Positions 17,746 through 26,987 are shown, numbered from the stretch's first letter. The stretch: DNA of 64,000 nucleotides from Pseudomonadota bacterium (GCA_023426545.1 JAFAAN010000061.1:1-64000), one strand, 5' to 3'. The notes: generated by a model from the sequence alone, not told the origin. Numbers and translations are program-made.

Positions 17746-18708
17746 TCATGCCTTTCGCCAACGAATGTCGAGGTTCTTCACCCAGACCTCGGCGCGGCCA
17801 TCGCCTCTGTCCTCTGCACGGAACTCGACCTCGCCCGCCTCGAACTCGACGGTGCAGGCCTTCGTTTGCGTCTGCGCCTCGTTCAAGTCGAACGTGCCGA
17901 GGACCTGTTCTCCCTGCCGGACGACAAGCCGCCCACACCACGTATGGGCATGCGCGTCCACCGTGAGGGTGCCTGGCCTGAGAAGATTGAGCTTCGCGGC
18001 CTCATGGGGCCCCGCGAGCACGAAGCGCATCCCTTCCCGCTGCGTGTAGTGCCCCGTGAGGGGGCCGCCCGCGTTGGGTTTTCGCAGCAGGGACAGGCAA
18101 TCCAGGGCCGGGCGGCCGCCCCACTGAATCACCCGCTGGGACGCGACCGACAGCCCCTCCTTGTGCGCGTAGTGCGCGAAGAGCTCCTTGCTCATGAAGT
18201 TGCGGATGCTCGGATTGTCCATCCAGCGCCCACCAGGATTCGCGGTGTAGTTGGAGTGGTGGATGAAGGCATGCGCGTCTGGCTCGAGGATGCGGGCGAA
18301 CTCGCGCAAGTACGCTCGCACCACGTCGCTGTCGAAGTGGACCATGGCATCGAAGCAATACACGAGCGTCACTGAATCGCTTCGAAGCGCCGACAGCGAG
18401 GAGCCATCGTTGACGATGAAGGAAAGCTTCGCATCGCGGCCCGCGAAGCGGCGGCGACAGTAGTCGATGTTCTCCGAGTTGATGTCCACCACATGGAGAC
18501 GGCGCGCGAGCGGCAGCAGATACTCCGTGTTCCGGCCATGCCCGGCGGCGAGGTCTACGACCGAAGTGAAGTCACAGCCCTGGATGAAGGGCCAGATGAG
18601 GCCCTCCCAAGCCGAAGCCATGTAGCGCTCGACCTCTTCGTAGTACGCGTGCTGCTTCCAGTCGTCCCCAACCTCCCGGGCCAGAGCCGAAACCTTGTCA
18701 TTCGACAT
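17746..18708 (-). CDS. SAM-dependent methyltransferase with C-terminal beta domain
   Basis: A 320-residue class I methyltransferase. Motif I is VDLAAGHGRN (51-60), the motif II acidic residue is in LHVVDINSENI, and LVYCFDAMVHFD gives motif IV. From about residue 235 a separate domain begins (HYTQREGMRFVLAGPHEAAKL); it is strand-rich, ends LDIRWRKA, and may bind carbohydrate, an arrangement seen in methyltransferases acting on sugars or cell-surface glycans. The ATG at 18708 gives the motif I spacing typical of the family. Substrate unknown. Confidence 0.75.
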   Translation of the reverse strand: MSNDKVSALAREVGDDWKQHAYYEEVERYMASAWEGLIWPFIQGCDFTSVVDLAAGHGRNTEYLLPLARRLHVVDINSENIDYCRRRFAGRDAKLSFIVNDGSSLSALRSDSVTLVYCFDAMVHFDSDVVRAYLREFARILEPDAHAFIHHSNYTANPGGRWMDNPSIRNFMSKELFAHYAHKEGLSVASQRVIQWGGRPALDCLSLLRKPNAGGPLTGHYTQREGMRFVLAGPHEAAKLNLLRPGTLTVDAHAHTWCGRLVVRQGEQVLGTFDLNEAQTQTKACTVEFEAGEVEFRAEDRGDGRAEVWVKNLDIRWRKA

Positions 18709-19039
18709 GTGCGTCTCTCGGAAGTGAGTTGACCCGAGAAGACACGATTCGTTCCAGCTCCACAAGCAGCAATCAGGAGCGTTCAGATGACAACGCATTC
18801 CCGGCGCGAAACCCTCACCATGCGCGCCCCAGGCATTGACCATCCAGGGACCAGTGCAGCCACGCCCACGTCTGCCTGGCTGCGTCCCCGCGGCCCGGCC
18901 GCCACGCCGTGGAGCGGCCGAAGCACCAGGCCTGACAATCAGCGCCGTGGGAGTGGTCAGGGCACTTCCAGGCAACACTTTATCCAGGAGGCATCACCCA
19001 CCCGCCCGGGTGGAACACACCTAGCCAAGGATACGAGCC
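18709..19039. other. Intergenic region with no recognised gene
   Basis: These 331 bases lie between the divergent methyltransferase and DUF378 genes. I found no plausible coding frame, RNA gene or strong operator. Confidence 0.5.
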
Positions 19040-19342
19040 ATGGAACGAGTGGAAGCGGAAAGAACCCGTGGAGGGTTCGCCAAGGTGATGGCCATCCTGA
19101 CCATCATCGGTGCCATCAACTGGGGGCTGATTGGCTTCTTCAATTGGAACCTCGTGAACGCGCTGTTCGGGGGCGAGACGCGGACGGCGATGAGCGCGCT
19201 GAGCCGTCTCATCTACGCCATCGTGGGTCTGTCGGGCGTCGCGCTGGCGCTCACGTTCCCCTGGCGCAAATACCTGGGGACGGCGACCACCACACCCAAG
19301 ACGAACGTGGGGTTTCACCGCAGAACTGAAGTGCGCCCCTGA
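19040..19342 (+). CDS. DUF378 small membrane protein
   Basis: A 100-residue protein with two membrane segments (about 14-36 and 54-74). The first contains the DUF378 hallmark IIGAINWGLIGFFNWNLV, followed by a cytoplasmic-type loop and LSRLIYAIVGLSG. DUF378 proteins are widespread, unstudied inner-membrane proteins. The ATG has AAGGA about 8 bases upstream. A stable hairpin follows the stop after 37 bases. Confidence 0.8.
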   Translation: MERVEAERTRGGFAKVMAILTIIGAINWGLIGFFNWNLVNALFGGETRTAMSALSRLIYAIVGLSGVALALTFPWRKYLGTATTTPKTNVGFHRRTEVRP

Positions 19343-19379
19343 CCGCCAGCGCTTCCCGCTCGGGGAGCCTGGAGGTCCC

Positions 19380-19418
19380 GCGGCTCCGCCCCAGCCCATG
19401 ACTGTGGGCCGGAGCCGC
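19380..19418 (+). terminator. Hairpin after the DUF378 gene
   Basis: GCGGCTCCG-C-CCCA (19380-19393) pairs with TGGG-C-CGGAGCCGC (19405-19418) with a single C-C mismatch and an 11-base loop. No T-tract. Confidence 0.5.
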
Positions 19419-19615
19419 CGCTGCTCGCGGCGATGATTGCCTATACCTTCTGCGGGCTCGACCGCCTGAGCGATGAGCTGGAGGAGCCGTTCGGGACCGA
19501 GCCCAATGACCTCGCCCTGCTGGCGATGACGCGCACCGTGAAGATGAACCTGCAAGAGGCGCTGGGCGAGCCACAGCCCGAGCCCTTGCAGCCACGCGAC
19601 TTCATCCGCGAATAG
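19412..19615 (+). pseudogene. Truncated bestrophin/RFP-TM (UPF0187) remnant
   Basis: The frame reads PPLLAAMIAYTFCGLDRLSD then ELEEPFGTEPNDLALLAMTRTV and ends at TAG 19615. The segment AYTFxGLD-x6-ELE-x-PFG-x-xPNDLxL is the C-terminal signature of bestrophin-like chloride-channel proteins, in which it follows the last membrane segment. The upstream 200-plus residues with the channel helices are missing; upstream DNA is a terminator hairpin. A 60-residue ORF from ATG 19433 exists but cannot make a channel, so I treat it as a 5'-deleted pseudogene. Confidence 0.65.
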
Positions 19616-19645
19616 GCGCGCCTTGCCTCCCGTCGCCGGCGGACG

Positions 19646-20941
19646 TCAGCCGGTGATGACCTTGAGCGGGGGCTTCGCTTCCTCCGGGGCGGAGGGCTCC
19701 GGCGACGCCGACTCGTCTCGGACCGTGGTGGACAGCTCCAGGCTCCGGGTCATCAGCGCCTTCAGCGCCCAGACCTGGGGCACCGACTCGATGTAGACGC
19801 GGCTCATCCCCAGGCCCGCGGGCGCCGCTTCCACCTCGAAGCCCGAGGCAATGGCGCGGGCCTCCTCCGGAGGCACCCAGGTGACGATGCTCTTGCGCTT
19901 GCCATTGCTGAAGAAGCGGGCGAACCACTTCGTGGGCCGCTTGAAGGACACGTTGAAGTAGCTCGCCGTATCCCGGAAGAGGATGTCGTCGGCGGCGTGG
20001 CCATTCTTGACGCAGATGTCGCGCACGACGCGGAAGAACTCCAGCTCCGTCTCGGTGGTCTCCACGGCGGCGCGGCCCTTCTCCTCGGGCGCGGCGCGGG
20101 CCTCCGCCTCGAAGGGCTTGTTGGGAGCGTCCGGCTTCCCCCCGGTGGAGCCGTCCTGCGCGGTCGCCGGCTCCGCGCCCTCGTTGAGCCGCTGGATGCG
20201 CTCCTTGAGTTTGTTCAGGAAGTCGTCGCCCATGACACGGAGCAGCGTCGGCTCGATGGCCTCCTTCGCCACGTCGGCGAGCCGCTCCATGACGGCCGTC
20301 GTCCGCTTGCCCTTGTAGATGTCCTCGGTGAGCCACCTGAGAAAGGCCTCGTGCTCGCCGGGGGCCTTCAGGGCGGCCGCGAGCTTGTCGATCATGCCCT
20401 GCCGGTAGCGGCTGTTCTCCGCGTCCGTAATCAGCGTCGTCGCGTTGAAGGCGTCCCGGCTGAACTTGGAGAGGAACTTCGCCACCTTCGCCCAGTCCGC
20501 CTTCGTGTCCTCCAGGGAGAAGGTGAAGAAGGGCTCCGGGTCCATGACGTTGGGGTTCTCCAGGTCCCCGAAGAAGAGGTAGTGGCACCCGTCGGTGATG
20601 ATGCCGAAGTGGAGCTCCGGCAGCTGGGCCAGGTAGCGCGCGAGCTGCTGGGCCCGCGCCTTGAGGTCCGTGCCCAGGGGCTTGGTCTCGATGACCATGA
20701 GCGGCTTGGTGCCCGTCTGGTCGAAGATGGCGAAGTCCATGCGGTCCGGCAGCTTCTTCCCATCGCCCTGGACGAAGTCCGCCGTGTACTCCAGGCGGAC
20801 CTCGCGCGGGACGCTCGGGTCATAGCCGAGGCTCCGGATGAAGGGGACGACCAGCGCGATCTTCGCGGTCTCCTCGTTGGAGATGAACGCCTTGTTGTCC
20901 TGATAGCGTTTGACCAGCTCCAGCAGATGGTTCGCGTCCAT
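19646..20941 (-). CDS. Stand-alone HsdR N-terminal-like nuclease domain protein
   Basis: A 431-residue protein whose first 180 residues match the type I restriction R-subunit N-terminal fold: EETAKIALVVPFIRSLGYDP, then a PD-(D/E)xK-like core with RMDFAIFD (Asp69) and VIETKPLG (Glu85-Thr-Lys87), and an RAQQLARYL helix. There is no helicase or translocase region and no hsdM/hsdS nearby. Residues 290-400 form a second domain (FFRVVRDICVKNGHAADDILFRDT onwards) that could sense or bind DNA. Similar solitary proteins (COG4748-like) have no assigned role; a defence or repair function is possible. Confidence 0.65.
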   Translation of the reverse strand: MDANHLLELVKRYQDNKAFISNEETAKIALVVPFIRSLGYDPSVPREVRLEYTADFVQGDGKKLPDRMDFAIFDQTGTKPLMVIETKPLGTDLKARAQQLARYLAQLPELHFGIITDGCHYLFFGDLENPNVMDPEPFFTFSLEDTKADWAKVAKFLSKFSRDAFNATTLITDAENSRYRQGMIDKLAAALKAPGEHEAFLRWLTEDIYKGKRTTAVMERLADVAKEAIEPTLLRVMGDDFLNKLKERIQRLNEGAEPATAQDGSTGGKPDAPNKPFEAEARAAPEEKGRAAVETTETELEFFRVVRDICVKNGHAADDILFRDTASYFNVSFKRPTKWFARFFSNGKRKSIVTWVPPEEARAIASGFEVEAAPAGLGMSRVYIESVPQVWALKALMTRSLELSTTVRDESASPEPSAPEEAKPPLKVITG

Positions 20942-21158
20942 GAGAGGTCCCCGGCCCGGGTGGTGGTGAGGAGGCCGGGCGCAGGAGGGATTTCAGGAGG
21001 AGGAGCCCCTGACGGCCATCACACTGGCGGGTGAGGGCGCCCCCCTTGACTTCGAGCGGAGGCGTGCCTCCCGGGCGCGCTCGGCCACGGCGAGGACCGC
21101 GCCCACGGCTGGCCGCCCCCGCCTGCGCCCGGGGACGCAGCGTGCCCATCCTCCACGC

Positions 21159-22070
21159 ATGGGCATCGAGGGAGCCGCCGGGATGGGCGTGCGGCACGCA
21201 GTCAGGTTCGCGGTGCAGCACCTCGTCGTGCTCATGGGCTTCGTCCTCGGCCTCGCGGTGCAGGCGAGCGCCGTGAGCCGCGCGGTGCGGCTGCCGGCGT
21301 ATGTGCGGGGGCTCCCCGTCATCCTGCTGGGCGTGCCGCTGCTCGCCCTCGCGGTGGTGCATGTCCTCCCCCTCTCCCGCCTCGCCGGCGGACTCGTCCT
21401 GCTGATGGCCGTCAGCCCGGGGATGCCCGGCGTCGCCGTGGCGGCCTACCGGCAGCGTGGAGACCTGGGCCTCACGGTGGCGCTGTCACTCACGCTGTCG
21501 CTGGCCGCCGTCCTGTTCCTGCCCCTGTCGCTCCGGCTGCTCGACGCGTTCTTCCCGGACGTGTTCCGGGCGCCCCCCGCCGCCCGGCTGCTGGAGCGGG
21601 TCGTGATGCCCTTCCTGGTGCCGCTCGTCGCGGGCTGGACGCTGCGCGCTTGGCGCCCCGAGCTGGCCAGGCGCCTGCTGCGGCCCATGTTGTGGCTGTT
21701 CAAGGCCGTGTTCGTCTGTGCCGTGCTCGCGCTGCTGGTCATCAGCGGCCCCAGGCTGCGCGACGTGGATGGCTGGATGCTGCTGGGCATGTTGGTGATG
21801 ACGCTGGGGTCCGCGCTGCTGGGGCAGCTCGCCGGAGGACCCCGGCCCGGGGACCAGACGGCGCTCGCGCTCGCCGCCGTCTTCGGCAACCCGTCCATCG
21901 CGCTCGCCGTCGCGAGCGCCAGCGACCAGGGCGTGCGGCTGCTCCCCTTCTTGTGCGTCTACCTGGTGCTGCGCACGCTGGCGCTCCTCCCCTACCTGCT
22001 CTGGAACAAGCACCGACTCCACGGCGCGGCGCCGCCCCGGCGAGACGCCCCGCACCACGGGCGGGCCTAG
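21159..22070 (+). CDS. BASS/bile-acid-symporter-like membrane transporter
   Basis: A 303-residue protein with eight to ten hydrophobic segments. LVLLMAVSPGMPGVAVAAYRQRGDLGLTVALSLTLSLAAVLFLPL resembles the BASS fold, in which a broken helix with Pro/Gly and a following polar residue forms the sodium site; FGNPSIALAVASAS gives the symmetry-related segment. Sodium-coupled uptake of an organic anion is inferred. Start ATG 21159; ATG 21183, with GAGGGA upstream, is an alternative. The TAG overlaps the PEP synthase stop on the opposite strand. Confidence 0.65.
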   Translation: MGIEGAAGMGVRHAVRFAVQHLVVLMGFVLGLAVQASAVSRAVRLPAYVRGLPVILLGVPLLALAVVHVLPLSRLAGGLVLLMAVSPGMPGVAVAAYRQRGDLGLTVALSLTLSLAAVLFLPLSLRLLDAFFPDVFRAPPAARLLERVVMPFLVPLVAGWTLRAWRPELARRLLRPMLWLFKAVFVCAVLALLVISGPRLRDVDGWMLLGMLVMTLGSALLGQLAGGPRPGDQTALALAAVFGNPSIALAVASASDQGVRLLPFLCVYLVLRTLALLPYLLWNKHRLHGAAPPRRDAPHHGRA

Positions 22071-24412
22071 CATCCCTGGAGCGGAGCGCGCCGCATGGCG
22101 GTCAGCAGCAGCCGCTGCTCCGCGGCCGCAATCACCCGCCGCGCCGCGGGCACCGCCGCCGGGTCCACGGAGATGGACGTAATCCCTGCCCGCACCAGGT
22201 GCTCCGCGAAGTCCGGCCGGTTGGACGGGGCCTGGCCGCACAGCGAGGACGTCAGCCCCGCCTCCTCGCACGCCCGGATGATGTCGCCGATGGTGGCCAG
22301 CACGGCCTCGTCCGACTCGTCGAACAGCTCCGCGCAGGACTCCGAGTCGCGGTCCACGCCCAGCATGAGCTGCGTCAGGTCATTCGAGCCGATGGACACA
22401 CCGTCAATCCCACACCTCGCGTAGTCGCGGATGCGGTAGACGATGGAGGGCACCTCCGCCATCACCCACTTCTTCAAGCCGCGCTGCCGTCCCAGCGGGC
22501 TCCGGGCGATGAGCTCCAGGCAGGCCTCCAGCTCCCAGAGCGTGCGCACGAACGGGAGCATCACGTGGAGGTTGGGCGTCTGCTCGCGGACGCGCGCGAG
22601 CACCTCCAACTCCAGCCGGAAGACGTCGGGCTCGCGCAGGTAGCGGTAGGCGCCGCGGAAGCCAATCATCGGGTTGGACTCCTGGGGCTCGTAGTCGGCG
22701 CCCCCCTCCAGCCCCCGGAACTCGTTCGTCCGGAAGTCGGTGGTCCGGTACACCACGGGGCGCGGCTGGAAGGCGCGCGTCGTCTGGAGCAACGCGCGCG
22801 ACATCCGGTCCACGAACTCACGGCTCCGTCCCTCGGCAATCAGCTTGCGCGGGTGCACGCCGCCCAGGGCCTCGGTGAGCATGAACTCGGCGCGCAGCAG
22901 ACCCACGCCGTCCACCGGCAGCGCCGCGGCCTCCCGGGCCTGCGTCGGCAGGGCGAGGTTGACGTAGAGCCGCGTGGCGAGCACCCCGGGGCTCTCCACC
23001 CCCTGCGGGCGCGCGGCGGCGTCCACGGCCGGTGCACGGGCAGCCTCCTCGCCCTCCCGTACCTCGCCCGTCGTCCCATCCACCGTCACCGCCTCGCCGT
23101 CCCGGAGCGTGCGGGTGGCGGTGCGCGTGCCCACCACGCAGGGCTTGTGCAGCTCACGGCTGACGATGGCGGCGTGACACGTCATGCCGCCACGGTCCGT
23201 CACGATGCCCGCCGCCCGCCGCATGGTGGGGACCCAGTCCGGCGACGTCATCGACGCCACCAGCACCTCCCCTGCCTGGAGCCGCCGGCCCTCCTCGGGC
23301 GACTCCAGGATTCGCACCCGCCCCGCGCCCAGGCCGGGAGATGCCCCCAGACCCTGCACCAGCGTCCTTCCGGTGGGGCCCTCCACTCGGCCGCCTTCCG
23401 GCCTCGCGGGTTGTCCCAGCGTGGTGATGGGGCGCGTCTGCACCAGGAACAGCCGGCCGCCCTCCTCGGCCCACTCGATGTCCTGCGGCGCGCCGTAGTG
23501 TTGCTCCACCCGCAGCCCCAGCCGCGCCAGCTCCAGCACGGTGACATCACTCAGCACGCGCTGCTGGGCCTGCTCCGGGCTCAGCGTCTCCCGTCGCTGG
23601 CGTCCTTCCGCGTCCCGGCCCAACCGGAAGCTCTTGTCGCCGACGCGGACCTCGCACACGCGTGGCCCCTTCTTGAGGAGGCTGTAGGTGTCCGGCTCCA
23701 CCTGACCGCCCACCACGACCTCGCCCAGGCCCCAGGCCGCCTCGATGACGATGCGCTCCGTGTCGCCCGACGCGGGGTCCGCGGTGAACATCACGCCCGC
23801 GCGGGCCGAATCCACCATGACCTGTATCACCACGGCGATGGCCGGCTCCTCGGTGAGCCCCTCCGCCTTCCGGTAGGCCACCACGCGCTCGCCATAGGCT
23901 GAGGCCCAACACGAGCGCAGCGCGTCCATCACCGCCGCGTCCCCCACCACGTTGGTGAAGGACTCGTGCATGCCCGCGAAGGAGGTGACCTCGTTGTCCT
24001 CGGAGGTCGCCGAGGAGCGCACCGCCACCGCCCGCCCCGCCCCGAGCTGGTGATATGCCTCCAGGACGCGCGCCCGGAGCCGCTCCGGCACAGGGACGTC
24101 GCGCACGCACGCCCGGAGCTGCGCCGTCACACGGGCCCGCGACGCCGGGTCATCCGGGTCGACGCGCCCCCAGAGCTCACGCAGCCGGGCACGCACCGGG
24201 GCCATGGCCTCATGGAACGCGGCGGCGGTGACGACGAAGCCTGGCGGCACGGGCAACCCCGCGCGCGTCATCTCCCCCAGGTTCGCGCCCTTGCCTCCCG
24301 CCAGCCCCACGTCTTCGCGGGAGAGGTCGCTGAACCAGCACAGGCGCGGCGCGTTCGCCTCGTCCGCGCGCGCGGGTGCGCGAGGCTGCTCGGTGTTGGG
24401 TGAGACGTCCAT
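22067..24412 (-). CDS. ppsA: Phosphoenolpyruvate synthase
   Basis: A 781-residue pyruvate,water dikinase. It converts pyruvate and ATP to PEP, AMP and phosphate for gluconeogenesis, which suits an amino-acid-consuming predator. The ATP-grasp domain opens with VGLAGGKGANLGEM (about 40-53); the swivelling phosphohistidine domain has GGMTCHAAIVSRE with catalytic His413; the PEP-binding TIM barrel has GLLRAEFML, TDFRTNEFRGL, ESNPMIGFRGAYRY and a C-terminal SLCGQAPS Cys. The ATG at 24412 has GAGGGAG upstream. Stop codons of this gene and the BASS gene share CTAG. Confidence 0.93.
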   Translation of the reverse strand: MDVSPNTEQPRAPARADEANAPRLCWFSDLSREDVGLAGGKGANLGEMTRAGLPVPPGFVVTAAAFHEAMAPVRARLRELWGRVDPDDPASRARVTAQLRACVRDVPVPERLRARVLEAYHQLGAGRAVAVRSSATSEDNEVTSFAGMHESFTNVVGDAAVMDALRSCWASAYGERVVAYRKAEGLTEEPAIAVVIQVMVDSARAGVMFTADPASGDTERIVIEAAWGLGEVVVGGQVEPDTYSLLKKGPRVCEVRVGDKSFRLGRDAEGRQRRETLSPEQAQQRVLSDVTVLELARLGLRVEQHYGAPQDIEWAEEGGRLFLVQTRPITTLGQPARPEGGRVEGPTGRTLVQGLGASPGLGAGRVRILESPEEGRRLQAGEVLVASMTSPDWVPTMRRAAGIVTDRGGMTCHAAIVSRELHKPCVVGTRTATRTLRDGEAVTVDGTTGEVREGEEAARAPAVDAAARPQGVESPGVLATRLYVNLALPTQAREAAALPVDGVGLLRAEFMLTEALGGVHPRKLIAEGRSREFVDRMSRALLQTTRAFQPRPVVYRTTDFRTNEFRGLEGGADYEPQESNPMIGFRGAYRYLREPDVFRLELEVLARVREQTPNLHVMLPFVRTLWELEACLELIARSPLGRQRGLKKWVMAEVPSIVYRIRDYARCGIDGVSIGSNDLTQLMLGVDRDSESCAELFDESDEAVLATIGDIIRACEEAGLTSSLCGQAPSNRPDFAEHLVRAGITSISVDPAAVPAARRVIAAAEQRLLLTAMRRAPLQGC

Positions 24413-24690
24413 GGTGTGAGCTCCCTCAAGCAAGCGCCGGGTGGCGCGGATGGCTCCGCCGCCCGCCGGATGGGCGCGGTCCAGAGGGGAGGATGCGGAC
24501 CGCTCGGGGCGGCGCCATCCACCGGGCCCGGAGCCAGGGGGCCGAGCCGCCGGCCGCCATCGCCGCGCGCCGGCGGGCGCCTGGAGCATGGGCCGCCCTA
24601 CGCGGGCACTGCACGCCCGTGATGCGGGTGACGCACCAGGGGACCATGCCGAAACTCCACGGAGACGAACCACGTGTCCTGGGGGAGCAC

Positions 24691-25746
24691 ATGCGAGCCA
24701 ATGTCTTTCGTGGCGTGAATCGCTTCGGCATCGAGGAGGTGGAGCGGCCACGCGCGGGCGCCAGTGAGGCCATCGTCCGGATGTCGCTGACGACCATCTG
24801 CGGAACGGACCTCCACATCGTCCGCGGCGAGTACCCGGTCCGCGAGGGGCTCGTCATCGGACACGAGCCGGTCGGCGTCATCGAGGAGCTGGGGCCCGGC
24901 GTGACGGGCTACCGGCCGGGACAGCGCGTCCTCGTGGGCGCCATCACCCCATGCGGGCAATGCAGGGCCTGCCTGGCCGGGCACCTCTCGCAATGCGGCC
25001 ATGGCGAGGGGTGGGAGGCGCTCGGAGGCTGGCGCATGGGAAACACCCAGAACGGGGCCCAGGCCGAGTACATCCTGGTTCCGTCGGCGCAAGCCAACCT
25101 GGCGCCCATCCCGGACGAGCTGTCGGACGAGCAGGTCCTCCTGCTCTCGGACATCGCCTCCACGGGCTTCAGCGGCGCGGAATCAGGCGGCGTGCGCATC
25201 GGCGACGCGGTGGTCGTCTTCGCCCAGGGCCCCATCGGCCTGTGCGCCTCCATCGGCGCGCGGCTGATGGGCGCGTCGCTCGTGGTGGGTGTGGATGGCG
25301 ACGAGTCCCGGCTGAAGATGGCGCAGCGGATGGGCGTGGACGTGGTGCTCGACCACCGCCAGCAGGACGTGGTGGCCGAGGTGAAGCGGCTCACCGGCGG
25401 CGGCGCGGATGTGGCCATCGAGGCCCTGGGCACCCAGCAGACCTTCGAGAGCGCGCTGCGCTGCCTCCGCCCCGCGGGCATGCTCTCCAGCCTGGGGGTG
25501 TACTCGGGCAAGCTCCAGCTGCCCTACGATGCCTTCTCCGCCGGACTGGGCGACCACCGCATCGTCACCACCCTCTGCCCCGGGGGAAAGGAGCGCATGC
25601 GGCGACTCATGGAGGTGGTGCGGCAGAAGCGGGTCGACCTGTCACCGCTCATCACCCACCGGTTCAAGCTCGACGACATCCAGGAGGCCTACGCCCTCTT
25701 CGGGGAGCGCCGCGACGGCGTCTTCAAGGTGGCCATCCACCCCTGA
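24691..25746 (+). CDS. Zinc-dependent secondary alcohol dehydrogenase
   Basis: A 351-residue medium-chain dehydrogenase. Catalytic zinc ligands Cys37 (TICGTDLH), His58 (GHEP) and Asp154 (LLSDIASTGF) follow the pattern of isopropanol-type dehydrogenases. The structural zinc set Cys88, Cys91, Cys94 and Cys102 is complete. The cofactor strand ends VVGVDGDE with an Asp where NADP-specific TbADH has Gly, so NAD is more likely. GGGGGAG precedes the ATG. It diverges from ppsA across 278 bases. Physiological alcohol unknown. Confidence 0.85.
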   Translation: MRANVFRGVNRFGIEEVERPRAGASEAIVRMSLTTICGTDLHIVRGEYPVREGLVIGHEPVGVIEELGPGVTGYRPGQRVLVGAITPCGQCRACLAGHLSQCGHGEGWEALGGWRMGNTQNGAQAEYILVPSAQANLAPIPDELSDEQVLLLSDIASTGFSGAESGGVRIGDAVVVFAQGPIGLCASIGARLMGASLVVGVDGDESRLKMAQRMGVDVVLDHRQQDVVAEVKRLTGGGADVAIEALGTQQTFESALRCLRPAGMLSSLGVYSGKLQLPYDAFSAGLGDHRIVTTLCPGGKERMRRLMEVVRQKRVDLSPLITHRFKLDDIQEAYALFGERRDGVFKVAIHP

Positions 25747-25818
25747 GCGCTCCGGGAGGCCCCGCGGGCCGAGGCGATGCAGCGCAGTGGATGCGCGCGC
25801 CCCCGGCACGAGCCCCCG

Positions 25819-26820
25819 CTATCGCGCGGCGGCGGTGCTGTCGAAGAAGTCGCGCATCCGCGCCACGACCTCGGCGCGGTTCGTGAGCCAGACGTAGTGA
25901 CTCGCCCCCTCCAACTGGAGGTGTCTCCAGCCGGGGTGGTTTCGCAGCCCGGCATCCACGTCCTCCTCGTGCTGGCGGAGGGCGGGCAGGAAGTCGCGGG
26001 CCTTCGCGCGGAAGTCCCCGGGCAGCGCCTCGTTCGCGCTCAGGCCCTCGACCCAGCCGGAGAAGCCCTGACCGTCGGACAGGGACAGGACGGGCCCCCG
26101 CACGCGGGTGAGGTCCATGGTGGCCGCGTCCCGGACACAGCGCTCCGTGGCCCCGGGGTGGCGGCGCTCGCGCACATAGGCGCCCGTGGTGGCATCGAAC
26201 ACGTATGCCTGCTCCACCTCGTGCGCCGGAAGCCCCCCGCCCAGGTCCTGCGCCAGCCGCTCCGCCACGGCCTGACGCGAGGGAAGCCCGCTCAGGTCGG
26301 AGAACGGCAGCGGCGGCAGCGGCGAGCCCTCCAGGAACGTAGCCACCTCCCCCCGGCTGTCGGTGGCATCCAGGTAGACGAGCATGTCCACGCGCTCCGG
26401 ATGATGGAGCGCCAGCCACGTCAGCTCATCTCCCGCGAGGGAGTGGCCCGCGAAGGACGCCCTCGCGAGACCGAGCCCGTCGAGCAGCCCCAGGACGTCC
26501 CTACCCAGCGTGGCGGTGTCATAGCCGGTGTCGGGCCAGTCCGAGGCGCCGAAGCCCCTGCGCGTGAGCGCATAGACGTGGTGGGTCGCGCGAAACTCGA
26601 GCGCCAGCTCATCGTAGATGTGCGCGGTGTTGCCCATGCCCGCAAGGAACACCAGCGCCGGTCCCTCACCGCCATAGTCGAGCACCTCCAACTCCACCCC
26701 CTGGGCGGCCTCCACGCGCGACACCCGGTGCGGGGTGGCCGGGTCGTCAGGCGGGGGATCCGAAGGCGAGGACTCACAGGCCACCAGCAGCAGAGAGGCA
26801 CCAAGGGCGAGGGTTCGCAT
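25819..26820 (-). CDS. Lipoprotein alpha/beta hydrolase
   Basis: A 333-residue predicted lipoprotein: MRTLALGASLLLVAC places the lipidated Cys at 15, with a short Ser/Pro/Asp linker. The hydrolase core has the oxyanion segment LVFLAGMGN (57-65), nucleophile elbow GHSLAG (Ser128) and a C-terminal His308 in EGASHYVW. The exact ester or amide substrate is unknown. It is divergent from the PKD-esterase lipoprotein gene across 230 bases that carry an AT-rich palindrome. Confidence 0.78.
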   Translation of the reverse strand: MRTLALGASLLLVACESSPSDPPPDDPATPHRVSRVEAAQGVELEVLDYGGEGPALVFLAGMGNTAHIYDELALEFRATHHVYALTRRGFGASDWPDTGYDTATLGRDVLGLLDGLGLARASFAGHSLAGDELTWLALHHPERVDMLVYLDATDSRGEVATFLEGSPLPPLPFSDLSGLPSRQAVAERLAQDLGGGLPAHEVEQAYVFDATTGAYVRERRHPGATERCVRDAATMDLTRVRGPVLSLSDGQGFSGWVEGLSANEALPGDFRAKARDFLPALRQHEEDVDAGLRNHPGWRHLQLEGASHYVWLTNRAEVVARMRDFFDSTAAAR

Positions 26821-26958
26821 GGGCTTGCAGCTTTCGTCTGGAATGAGCGGAAGGATTGTGACGAGCGCCTTCGCCAGACACCACCGTCCGCCAGGGATGC
26901 CCCCGTGCCACGTGGGGAGGCGTCCCCTCGAAGTGCGGTGTGGAGCCCACGCTTTTCA

Positions 26959-26987
26959 ATTTACGACCTCTAGGTAAATCTAGATTT
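26959..26987. promoter_or_regulatory. AT-rich palindromes between divergent hydrolase genes
   Basis: A perfect 12-bp palindrome AAATCTAGATTT (26976-26987) overlaps the right half of an inverted repeat ATTTAC-N9-GTAAAT (26959-26964 and 26974-26979). Such an AT-rich block is rare in this GC-rich window and lies 64 bases upstream of the ATG at 27051. It is a likely operator and/or promoter core. Confidence 0.55.
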
